Assembly: GCA_900239685.1 (NCBI GenBank)
Contig: OENT01000177.1
Span: 107,934-171,933 of the forward strand
Length of the DNA stretch: 64,000 nucleotides
Reading direction: 5' to 3'
Source: Rotaria macrura
Lineage: Eukaryota > Rotifera > Eurotatoria > Philodinida > Philodinidae
Under the pieces are notes generated by a model. That model saw only the letters and a program-made list of their open reading frames with translations. It made no database searches and had not been told where the DNA came from. The translations under genes and the position numbers were made by a program. Below, one piece after another: positions 29,901-41,386 of this stretch (its first letter is position 1; every line of letters begins with the position of its first letter).

Positions 29901-31745
29901 AGAAAATAATACTTCCGTGAAACACTAGCAATGATTAGATTCTTGCCATGAAAGTTTTGTTGTGTCAATTAAATAATTATTAATGACGTCCTGTGATCAT
30001 TAGTGACATGATATTGAATTTTATTTTTGAAGAAATTCTATGATTTTTCTTCGCAATGCCAATGAAGAATCTATGTTTCTAATGTGTCTGTAACGAATAC
30101 TGTCAAAATCAATCAACGAGATGTTTTCATCATTTAGCACTATTAGTGATACTCGTTAAACTGATTTTTCAATCGAATTCTCGAAAATTCTCTACACTAG
30201 ATTAAGTGCTCTGGAACTTTGCATCGATTTCGCACGTGAATTATTATTGATGGAAGCATCGATTTTGTTAATAACAGAATACGTACTGTTCAATTCATGT
30301 CTTTGATTTATCAGAAGCTCACTTATTTCTTGTTTCTGTTCTATGAATCCCTACATCCACATTCTTAGTGTATATGATAAATCAAAAATTACCGGTGTCC
30401 TTACAGTTTCACAGTGACATGATTAGTTGATCGACAAATTTGGTTTCATTTTAGGGTACAGATACGAGAACAATCTATGATTTCAAAGTCAACTACTTGT
30501 ATAATAATTGAGCTATGGGTTTCAATAAAGTTGCAGTAAGCGACCAATATGAAAATTTCTGTGTGCTTCAGTAAACACTAACCGAAATATGATCATTATG
30601 ATTAAAGCCCTATTTGAAAAGTAATTTCAATGTTTCGATATTTTATATTTTCAATGTGTATTCTGTAGTAAAACGTAAAAAATGATTAAAAGCGTTGTAT
30701 CACTTGAACAATACTGTTGTTGCTCTTTACATAGTTTTCTTTAAATATCAAACATTTTCTTTTTTCATCAAAAAGAGCTACTTGGAAACTTTGAAATTTT
30801 TGCCTAATAGACAATCATGCAATAGAAGATATTCTTTATATTGATCTCTAGCATATAACTATGATGAAACATATTGAACTATTTTCATTGAACTAAATTC
30901 TACACGTCAGATTTTTAAAAGAAAACATATATCTCAAAGTATTCTTCAACGTTTACTTGTACAATTGAGATGCCAATATGATCAGCGTACATTCTATAGT
31001 ATAATAATAATATTCAAGAAATTCGTTTTATTTAGTTTGTATAAAGGCATGTGTTTAAAACTTAAGTAGATGTATCTTTTCGTTTGTATTGAAAGTGCAA
31101 ATATTAGTAGAAAATAAATAGTAATTTGACACTTAGAAGGAAAAGCATCAGGTCACTATTCATCGCAAATAGATGGATACTTTTAACGTGATTATTTGTA
31201 ATTTTATTAAAAAAATAATATGCTAGACTTACAAATTAGATCGTAGAATGTAAGCAATCATACTGACTTAGTAAGAGATGGTAAAAATAAGAAGCATCAA
31301 TAATATATGATGAATATCCCAAATTCTTTCACATTCCAAAAAATTTCACTTAGTTTACTCTGTTCAAGATTGGACAACACAGTGAGGTAATAGGATTCTT
31401 CCCAAGTTGAAAGAGTGCACATCTTAATAAATATAAATATCAATGGAGTTCAGTTTTGCTCATTACTTGTTTCGAATTGTATCGACGTATTTTCTTTGCA
31501 TATCGGAGTGAATGATTAAACTCTTTTGTATTATTTAATTTACGTGCACTTAAAATGCAATGTTACAATCTGGTATCAATATTAGGATCTTGTTTAAGAT
31601 GTAGATTTCAATCTAGTAGTTCTATAGTTGTATTTTAATGAAACCAACCATTTCAGAGTATTCCGAAGAATAGACAAGAATTCGATGCTCGATGTTAGAT
31701 TGAATTTCACATTTATCTCGAGGGCTGCGCAAATACAAATACAAA
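26933..31745. other. Intergenic, gene-poor
   Basis: About 4.8 kb of AT-rich sequence. An open frame of 117 codons on the plus strand (28265-28618) has a plausible ATG but no recognisable domain, and is about the longest expected by chance at this base composition. Short coding-like patches interrupted by stops occur at about 28640-28740 and 29210-29400 and may be gene decay. Nothing else supported. Confidence 0.45.
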
Positions 31746-31772
31746 ATGTACTCAGCAACTCATACACCCCCA

Positions 31773-31993
31773 AAACCTAGAATCATTTACCAACTATTAT
31801 CAGGTATTGGGAGAACGAACCCAGAATCACTATCCTCGCACTATCATATACTATCAGATACTATGAAAAACCCTAGAATCACGTACCTTGTACTATCATG
31901 TATTTACAGACTAAGTGATTCTAGATTTTTTCCCCTAGTTCATGATAATATATGGCAGTACATAAGAGTAAAAAGGTAAGTGATTCTAGGTTT
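31773..31993. repeat. Inverted-repeat cluster around a CTAGAATCACTTACC motif
   Basis: A 19-bp inverted repeat (31773-31791 versus 31975-31993) matches at 18 of 19 positions. Three more copies of the core lie inside: direct at 31821-31830 and 31871-31887, inverted at 31911-31924. Each is followed by a related TACTATCAT-type stretch. The set could fold as nested hairpins. The layout resembles a small non-autonomous element or a fold-back repeat; no target duplication was found. Confidence 0.6.
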
Positions 31994-34723
31994 GTGGTCC
32001 CAGTAGATGATAATACATGAGAGTACCAGGTAAGTTCAAGCATACTCTTATGACATAATTTTTCAATTAATAATGCAGTACTAATTAAAGTCTGAAGCAA
32101 TGTCTTAAAAATTCCACGAAGATCGTTTGTTTTGAAATGAAAAATACGCCGTTTTGTTCAGTTTTCAATGCTCTTTCTTATGGTTTACTTCAATAACAAA
32201 AACGAGGAGAAAATTTTGATTATAACTTGTTATAAATATTAGTTAATATTTAATAATAATAATAATTAATAATCACCTTTTTTTGCTGATAATTTTAAGA
32301 AAATATTCATAACTGAAAATAGCCCGATCGATTCTGTACCTGACAGTACATTTGGAAAGATTTTTTGTATTTCGATAACCGAAAAATCGATGAAATACAA
32401 AACGTGCTCGACATTTTTGTCCTCCACTTTACTTATCTTCATCAATATTTTTCCTTTTACCTTACAATTTTTGTTCCTATTTTTACTATTTGTTTTTCGT
32501 ATTCTACCATGTATTTTCATTCTTTTTTGCTGCTTTCATGTTGTCCTACTCCGTTTACCGTTCTTATTTAACTGTGAACTCACAGTTAGATTGTCGCTAA
32601 GTGCATACTGAGTACATTTTTATGCTTTACTTTTCCCATGTTTGATATAATTTCTTCAGAAGTAATCAAGTGTATTTGCAACAGATAGTCATTTATTCTA
32701 TTATATTGATAATCTTATAAAAATCATGCAACCGGGAATCTTTTACATTTTGTTAAACTGTTTCGAACCTCTGTTTCATCATCGAAATTCAAGATTGCAG
32801 TTCAGAGTACAAAATTTTCCAATATAACCACTGAGTGAAGGATTGCATAAATTCAAGGTATACCGATAGTTGAGCTTTAAATACATAAGCAGCGTGAAAA
32901 ATTATAATCTTCATAATTTACTTTTAAAAGAAAGTAGAAATTGGAGTCCTGCAGGTTACGACTTTTTAGTACCCTAAGGCTAACTTACTGAATAACTTCG
33001 TACCTCAGTCCTACCCTAACCTATAGACTTCGTAACCTTACTCTGTCCTATCACAGAGATTTTTCATTGTACACCCTATCCTATTTTTGAGTTTCAAAGT
33101 CAAGGAAAAGTCAGTCTGAAGTATTTCTTCAATAAGTTTCAGCATATTTTATTGATTTTCAATGAGAATGAAATTCAAAATTTTTAAATATTTGGAAAGT
33201 TTCTAGAAAATAAAATATCATGAACAACGTATCAACTTAAGCTGTATCCTCTTTTTGACAAAAACGTTGTCAGAAATAGTAACGGATGCGACAGAATAAA
33301 TGGCGATCTAAGTATTTACTCAATAAGTTCTACATTCTTCATTTTCTAGGCTTGAATATATTTCAAAATATCCATCATTTGATTCTCTACAAAGTCAATA
33401 TGAAAACGTTTTCTCTACAAAGGGATACAGAGAAATGAAAATAAGAATATTCAGTACACTCAAAAGAAGCGACTTTCTAAGCAATATTTAAACTAAATTT
33501 TAGAACATTTTTTCTAATATCAAAAATGACGAAGCAATAAATAGTGTTGATGTTCTTGAGTACTTTTGAAGCTGCTCTTTCTCGCCATGTAGATCAAAAT
33601 TCGTTGAAATTAAATTGAAGACCGAAAAATCAGACTTTTCAAAACTGTACTCAAAATGGTTCAAATATGATATTTTTTGTCGACGAAATTGAAGAAGCGA
33701 ATTCGAAGTCAACTTTCATCTCTGAATCTGGTACACTAGTCATTTTCCATCAAAATAAAGAAGACCCGAATAAAATAGGTGTTATTTTGACTTGGCCATT
33801 CTTCTTTTTCCGAGTGCTGCGCAATTTGTACAGCGATATAGCTGTATTATTGAAACTCTGAAAAAGAAGATTATTGACGTATGCTGCAAGGATGAGTACT
33901 AAATTTTTCAAATATTATCACTTCGAAGAACTTTTCAAGAGCTACAAAATGCCTATCTCATTTTATTTTTGTGATCACTAGCCAACGAAAATAAGTTGAA
34001 AGAATGACTTTTCAGCTTGAACGTACGTTCTTTTGCACATATTGAATATTCTTCTTTTCTTATTTCTGTTTTGGTTTTTGCAGAAAAACATTTGATGCTG
34101 AACTCGTAGAGAATCGAACGATGGAGTTTTGGGCAAACATTCAAGCCCAGAAAATGAAAACTGTAAAAGTTATTGACGAAATACTGAGACCACAATGTAT
34201 TCTGCCGCACCCGTTATATTAAGTTCAGCTCTCTAAAAGTGTTATCTATGTGAATTGATCCTTAATTTGACCTCTTTTTATTTTTAGTAACATTACTCTA
34301 CCCTAACCTAAACCTCTCCTATGGGTTAGGACAGGTTACGGTAGGATAAGATTGACCTGCAAGACTCTATTCTAGACATCTCTATAAAAAAACTTAAAGG
34401 AACGAGAAGAAAAGTATGGAAACGACTAACTAAATTCGTTTTAATATAAACTTCTATATATATTTCGTCCTAGACGCGACGATACTACACTAATCATTTT
34501 TTTTTCTTTCGATAAATGTTGTATCAACTTATTTTGTAAAAAATTTGAGCAAATGCTTCCAATAAACTAAAATCGTGTGCTTTATTTTGGAGAACAAAAT
34601 AACGATACACAACAAGCACGTCGTACTTTTTCGCTGTAAATTTTAATGAAATTTTATAGATTATGTAAAACAAATATTTATCTCTCATTTCTTTTTCAGT
34701 ATACAATAAAAAAGTAAACAACT
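31994..34723. other. Non-coding, with a weak inverted pair
   Basis: No gene recognised. A 14-bp segment at 32944-32957 is repeated inverted at 34354-34367 (12 of 14 match). Both ends are rich in CCTAACC or GGTTAGG: 33011-33025 near the left end, 34298-34345 near the right. This could mark a decayed 1.4-kb element, but the open frames inside have no recognisable motif. Confidence 0.35.
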
Positions 34724-34933
34724 ATGACTCAAGATATTAGAATGAGTATGCACAGAGTTGGTGTTCATCCTTACGAAATAGAAACATCCGATACAGAAGA
34801 CTATTCTGTATCGGATGTGATAGTCGATGGTAAAAGAAAGCCTTCATCGATTGTCTATGTAGACGAAGAATATCGGCCTGGTAAAAATACTAAAATTTAT
34901 TTTAGTAGTGCCTTCTCGAGTAACATACTCTGA
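34724..34933 (+). CDS. Hypothetical short ORF containing a palindrome
   Basis: An ATG at 34724 opens 69 codons with an acidic, Ser/Asp-rich middle and a basic centre. No family recognised. A 15-bp perfect inverted repeat (34784-34798 and 34804-34818) lies inside it. A donor-like GGTAAAAAT at about 34881 leaves open that it is a first exon. The long-inverted-repeat element begins 130 bases downstream and could have cut it off from the rest of a gene. It may equally be a chance ORF. Confidence 0.25.
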   Translation: MTQDIRMSMHRVGVHPYEIETSDTEDYSVSDVIVDGKRKPSSIVYVDEEYRPGKNTKIYFSSAFSSNIL

Positions 34934-35060
34934 GGATTATAACTAATTTTTTGACAAAATCAAAACTTGAAAAGAAGCAAACTTTCTTAAATACTGTAAA
35001 CAGAAACGGAATCACTATGTCCAAGATGTATTTGAACATTAATTGTTGGTGCAAAAGATT

Positions 35061-37332
35061 GGGGGGCGTGGGCGCAGGTATCAACATAAACGACCCTAAA
35101 TAAAAATCATCTCAGAACACTTTATAAATTTGACTTTCACCTTCCTCTAAGCAAGAATAAAGGATCTGGATCTCTTTCAGGTTATGTTTCGAGACCTCTT
35201 CTTGACATTTCTACCTAGGACAGCAGCATTATCAATATCGGAATCCGCCGCACAGGTTAACCGCGTACGTTTATCAAATGAAACTCATATTTTCAGGGGA
35301 GATAAAGTTTTACAAAAGCTACTAAATGATCACAAAACGAAAAGAAAACTATGCTCCGCTCGAAAATTTCCAAGAACTACGCCATGCGGATTCTACAGGA
35401 AAATCCACCGTTGGGATAGTATGGTCTTTAGAATTGTGATAATCACCATATCGCGTCTGATACCATCGTCATTTTTTCTGTGCAGATAGAGCGTTTGAAC
35501 GACGAAGAAGTAATGGGAAAAAATTAAGCAAGAATTGGGTTGCTTTAAAATGTGAAAGAGCACAGTATCGTAAGTTTTTCGGTTAATAGTCGGTCGGTAT
35601 AGTGTGTTCAATCTGATGATGTGGAAGTTTGATGCATGCTTCTCTCTCTACAAGTGATCAAAAATACGATGCCCCTATGAGTGGTGCATAGGATGCTGTA
35701 GAGTGTTTTTTTTGCACATGCGTGTTAATATTTTATAGGATGGTAATTGTAATTTATAATGCACATCCTGGCTGTCAATTAGTTATTAAGTAGTTGGCGT
35801 TTTTCTATGGACATCCTGATTAGTGATGGGTTGGTTAGTAGTTCGAGCTGAATATGGGCATTGCATCGTCGGTGCGTTGGATACTAATGAAGATATTTTT
35901 TCGGGAATTTATGCCATTAGTGTAGTTGACAACAATGATATGAGGAAGGTGCAGATAGATGGTTCTATCGATTAGGCATCAGGCCCTTCCTTGCTGGTTG
36001 GTATTTTGGATTTAGAGTCAAAGGACTTATAAGACGTCCTTTTCATCGTAATCCGTGACTGGTATTGGATGGAGTGATCGTTGAAAGTAGGTTAATTACG
36101 AATATGCCCACTGGACCACCCAATTAATTCAAATCAAATTTGTTAGACCATGTATGTAGTAATAATTAAGTAGTTCTTCTTTGTAGAATATTTTTGTTGA
36201 ATTTTGCCACTAAGCGACCACCGTTTTTTATGAGAAAGAGAAAAATAATGGTTTTATTTAGTGAGTTAAAAGCATGGATCAGCGCACAGCGATATGAGAT
36301 GTTGAAAACTGCAATAGTCTTCACTACATATAGAAGTTCTCAATGATGAAGCTTTGTTCAAAGGAGAAATAGTTATTCGTGGCTTTATTTGTGATGACAC
36401 AGTTTACACGGTTATATATACGTACATATATCTCAGTGTAATCTGTAAACGCAGTCATTTTCTTCATCGTCTGACGGCGGTTTAAAATCAGATATATTGA
36501 ACAAGTATATTGTCTCTCATTCTCTTTCGTCCTCTCGGAACATGTCTCTAAATCTCTCTCTATAGCCTATATTTTCCATTATACTATCTCTCTATATGAC
36601 AGCCTCTACTTCAAAATGTCTGTATCGGTTTCTTGTATATGAATTTCTCTCTGTTTACTGTCCTCCCCATCGCATCCCTACAATCACTTTCCCATTATTG
36701 TAGATCAACCATCCTCGATACCTTCCTTCAGCCTTGCTTCGTTCCACATGCATTACAGTTTTATACTTATCACTCTTTTATTCCCTACTCTCATATTCAC
36801 AACAGTTCTACGATGAAACGTCTAACACCCCTGCACCATTCTATTTCAACAATTGATCTTCTCCTCACGATTCGATAGTGTCGTCCGTGACATTTTTCCG
36901 ACGAAGCTAAATTATCCTTTACACTTTCCGATCATTTAGTCACTCTTGTAAAGTTCTATCTACACAGAAAAATTGGCGATGGTATGAGGATCGATACTCA
37001 CGATTCTAAAGACCATACTATCTCAACGATGGATTTCCCTGTAAAATCCGCATGGCGTGGTTCTTGGAAATTTTCGAGCGGAGCATAGTTTTCTTTTCGT
37101 TTTGTGATCATTTTGTAACTTTTGAAAAACTCTATCTTCCCTGGAAATATGAGTTTCATTTGTTAAACGGACGCGGTTAACCTGTGCTGGGGATTCTGAT
37201 ATTGATAATGCTTCTGTCCTAAGTAGAAATGTCAAGAAAAGGTCTCGAAACATAGCCTGAAAGTTTATAAAGTGTTCTGAGATGATTTTTTATTTAGGGT
37301 CGTTTATGTTGAAACCTGCGCCCCCCCCCTCC
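35061..37332. mobile_element. 2.3-kb element with ~0.4-kb terminal inverted repeats
   Basis: The left arm (about 35061-35491) and right arm (about 36955-37332, inverted) match at about 90% over most of their length; in the central 240 bases I count 19-20 differences. Both tips start with a G-rich run (C-rich on the right) and the shared GCGCAGGT block. The left arm carries about 45 extra bases near 35129-35173. Both arms read open from an equivalent ATG (35184 right-facing, 37253 left-facing) for about 75 codons. The changes between arms include about 11 non-synonymous against 8 synonymous ones and a Trp-to-stop change in the right arm, so coding constraint is weak. The 1.46-kb core has no recognised transposase. 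No clean target duplication was found. The structure fits a non-autonomous long-TIR DNA transposon or fold-back element. Confidence 0.65.
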
Positions 37333-38810
37333 TTTGAAGATTCAGTTCTGTTGCTAAAAACGTTCCGTACAGTTTCTAATAATAATTCTAATATTGTCTT
37401 ATGTTTTTTAATTTAGCTTGAAAATGTAACACTCGGAAGTGCTTACATTTTAAAAATGAATAAGGATAATTTCTTAAGCTAAACAGTGCACCATGAAACA
37501 AAATACTGCATATATTCCGCCAATATTAGTACCCTGACTTTCCTATCACGCTTGAGGGGATGTTGGCGGTAGATTATAATGATAGATAATGAAATATTAT
37601 GAATTCGCATAAAGTTTTACGCTAGGATTTCAATGTCAAACTATGTATATCTGAAATAAGTTTTTCAATATTAGGCACTTAATCTATCAGTCAAACTTGA
37701 TACGATACCTATGTCTTAATAAATAAACCATGTGTACAATTTAGAGAAATTGACTGCACATTCAAATTGTTCGACCATGAAGCTTTTTATTCAATTTAAT
37801 ACAAAAGTCTAATTTTTCTGAATGTGATATCAACAACATTGAAATAAAATTACTAACTTATTCAATCAAAACTTTGAAGGGAAAAGATTGGTTCTCATCG
37901 CTAGATAGCATAGTGTTCCGATAGAAGTTACTTCATAATTAGAATAACTATTAGTGAATTCTTTCTCATGTTGATGAACAATAATAGGTATCAATAAAGA
38001 ATGATAAATTATTGTTCCTACTGCCTAATAACAATTACTGATTCTGATTAAATTAAACGTTGATAGAAATGTACACGATTCGTTCTACTTTATTGTAGCT
38101 GAATTCAAAGTTTAGAATCTGGAGTATGAATAAGCATTCTAAAGAATAGATTCGTGTGAAAGTTAGAATATCTTCGCATCGTGGTAGTAAATGACCATCA
38201 CAGTAGTTTGATATTATGGGTGTGCTTGGTTGTGAATAATTTTTTCCTTCAATGAATAGGTTCAAGTAACGCTTCATACAGATATTTGTTTATAAAAAAA
38301 TAGGAAAATACAGTAAATTATTTTTATTATTATTATTTTTTCTATTTTTTTCATTGGAAACACACGCAGTGAGCCTTCAATTAAAATATATGAGTAAAAC
38401 TAGTCGAAATCGTAACACATGTTTACTTATCCTTCTTCATGCTCATACTCACCTAGCAAATACATATATCAATTTTATGAATCGATTGAGTCCTTTGATT
38501 TGTAGAATGTTGAAGGCGGCCAAATGACAACGCTGAATCGAATACAATAAGATCACAGTCCTATTTCTACTTGTCCAATTTTATATATTCTATCGAGGAT
38601 CAAGCCCTCGTTCCTGTATATCTGAAATGAAAATTCGAGATCTAATTCATCCAAATCAAGATTCACGTGTATTCTACTGGCTCAATATTGTAAGCCATGT
38701 CGTCTATGACGTATTTCTATCGGAAATCGACATGAAATAACGAAAGGAAATTGCAGTCTTCATTTTAATTCAACATTATATCAGTATAATATGTGTTTTC
38801 ATCTGGTATA
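37333..38810. other. Intergenic, nothing recognised
   Basis: About 1.5 kb of AT-rich sequence. A short coding-like stretch at about 38628-38740 is interrupted by stops and may belong with the RING remnant that follows. Confidence 0.4.
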
Positions 38811-39435
38811 GGGCAACATCGAATTGGTCTTGGCAAATGTGGGGTGTGCCTCGATAGTCCTAACGAAGGGTTCTTGGTCTCATATGAGCACGGTTCACTT
38901 TCATGTGGTCATACAGCTATTCAACTACTATATACTCAGATCATAAATAGATGAAATAGGATCTAATTGAGATAGCTCATATTGCCAGAAAGAAAACATG
39001 TTTGTTATCTATCGGCTACTAAATTATCAATACGACTGATTGACGCCATACTCTCTGACGTTATAATGGTAGAGTTTAAATATTTCTATCGAATGTTACG
39101 TATAAAAAATAAGCAATTGAGTTTCTTGGACTATTAAAAATGAAAGTCAATGAAAGATAATTTCTTTGTTTCATTTGTTATGAAATTTCATCTTTTACTT
39201 CAAATTAGCTGTTAAAATTAATAAATTCATCGTGATACAAATAATAATTCGTTTTTATCTATAACTGATAATAAAAGAGATTAATAGGAACGTAAATGAC
39301 ACGATATATTGGAACGATTTCGATCAAATAAGTTTCATGTGTGCACGATGTCTTATGTCTTTGATAAAAGAAAAATGTCGCTGCCCATTTTGTCGTAGAG
39401 TAATCCAAAAATTCATTTACCCTAAATTTTCCTAA
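38811..39435 (+). pseudogene. RING finger gene fragments, probably decayed
   Basis: Two open segments on the same strand each hold half of a C3HC4 RING finger. The first (38811-38954) has CGVC at about 38838-38849 and SCGH at about 38904-38915. The second (up to the stop at 39433-39435) has CARC at 39340-39351 and CRCPFC at about 39376-39393. Together they have every zinc ligand of a RING, in the right order. I could not find a donor and acceptor that join them with the correct His-x2-Cys spacing, and both segments are closed by stops, so a pseudogene is more likely than a split gene. RING proteins are usually ubiquitin ligases. Confidence 0.4.
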
Positions 39436-41386
39436 TCACTTTATCAAACCCGAAAACTATACCTTCAAGAATAATGTGAACTTTTATTATATGATTCACT
39501 CATTTTGTCTGCAAATTCAGCGCATAAATATAAAACGTAATCATCTAAAGTAATCATCAGATTGGAAAGTGGTCATACAACGAAACGAAAGAAACTTCTA
39601 TACATTTATATTTTTATGTACGATAAACTATGCTTACTGACATTATGAATTATAAACTAAAATTTACAATATCGATGATTAGCTAAGAGGAATCTTGTCG
39701 AGCAAAAGCACTATGCAACATATACATACCAAATTACAAATAGTAAATATTGAGTTTCATTATTATAGAGTTGACATCACAAGAAACAATCATCGGAGAT
39801 TATGAACTCTTGTTAATCTTTCTCAAGTTTGTACATGTCTTATTGGGACAATGTTTTAACTAATAGAAGTTTTCCATTGAAAGTTCATTACATTTTAACA
39901 TCGCAGAATGTTAGTTCTGGGTAAAGTAATCGACTAGATTGATTGTATTCAATGAAGATTCATCGTTTGCAAGCGATTTGTTCTCGTCGGTTTCTTTTAT
40001 GCTCATTTTTGACTGCTTTCCAAGATTTTCAACTTATCGATACATAGTTTTCAAAAAATCACACAATGAAATTTCAAATCTCAGAATTGTGTAAATAAAT
40101 AGTTAGAATCATTCTAAACATATTACAAAGACTTGAATCGGAAATCTCTTCTTTCATTATGATATTGAATATGCTTAAGTTCTGCGCATTTTCCCAAGAC
40201 ATATCATAATAACTGCTCTGCTTCGAGAAGACACGAACGTGAGTGTGAATAAATATTGATGAATAGAAGATCCACATTCAATGTGATCAAATGAAACTGC
40301 ATTTTCTTATAGATTACAATAGTTGATTAGAGTCACCATTCTTCTTTATTTCTTATCATCTTTTTCTAGAATTTTTTCCGCAAATTTATCGTGATTTGAT
40401 TGTCCTTCGTTGCTATTGTGTTTTAGCGCTAGAGGATTATATCTTTGTCAAAGCATCGCATGATCTTACCATTATTAGTTTGATCTATAATCTGAATTAG
40501 ACCAAGTATGGACTTGTAAACAATAATCAATGTCTTAATTGCCATTGGCACAGTAATCACCACTGCTTATTGCTAGAACCTTACATACTACACAGTGATC
40601 TATCATTTTTTTTCCTCTAGAATCAATTACAAATATTTTATCATCAGTAATAACGTTCAACGATCTCAAGGTACCACCAAGAATAATCATGATCTTATCA
40701 TGTTTCTATCGCAGTGAACTTCAAAAAATTTACAATAACTTAATATTTAATCATTCGAAAACAGTAGAAAGCCTTCGATCAATGATAAAACACAAGAAGT
40801 CTTGCATATAGTACTAGGACACATCGATATACCTATATCAAAATATGAAAGATTTAGTAAGATGGATATTTTTCATCATGAATATGATTGGTTTAAATTT
40901 ACACTAAAGAATAATCTAAGACAAAGTCGTCTACGTTTTTCTTTGAAGAGTTTATTCTTAGGTGATTAGCATAGAAATAATCAACCGAATAATATCAAGC
41001 TATTCTATTGAAAAATAAATGAAACATACTATATTATTTCATATAGGGTAGTTGAATTCTAGTTTATAGAGATTTGTTTATCAAAATAAAAATGATTACT
41101 TTCCAAAATATATCTACTGATAAAAAAATGACTAGCCCATAGAATGTAAATAATAATCATGTAATTATATGACTCATCTTTGTGTTTATTTATATATATA
41201 TATATGAATTAAAAAAAAAAGGTATGAAATAAAATACAAGGTATGAGCACGCATTTCGCTGAGTAAGACAAGAGACACTGTTTCAAAATGCATATCAAAA
41301 TGACAAAGAATGCAAATAAAAAGAACTTCGTGTAAAAAACGAGGAAAACAAAAAAGAGAGTAAGAGAGAAGAGAAGAGAAATTCTT
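39436..41386. other. Intergenic downstream of protocadherin
   Basis: About 2 kb. No gene seen. A few coding-like patches with stops (about 40640-40930) may be remnants. The last 200 bases, with a TA run near 41190-41210, are probably the 3' flank of the protocadherin gene. Confidence 0.4.

Noticed and set aside
35184-35489. 101-codon open frame in the left arm of the long-inverted-repeat element
   Set aside because: The other arm has a stop in the matching frame, and the substitutions between arms do not favour synonymous changes clearly enough to call a gene.
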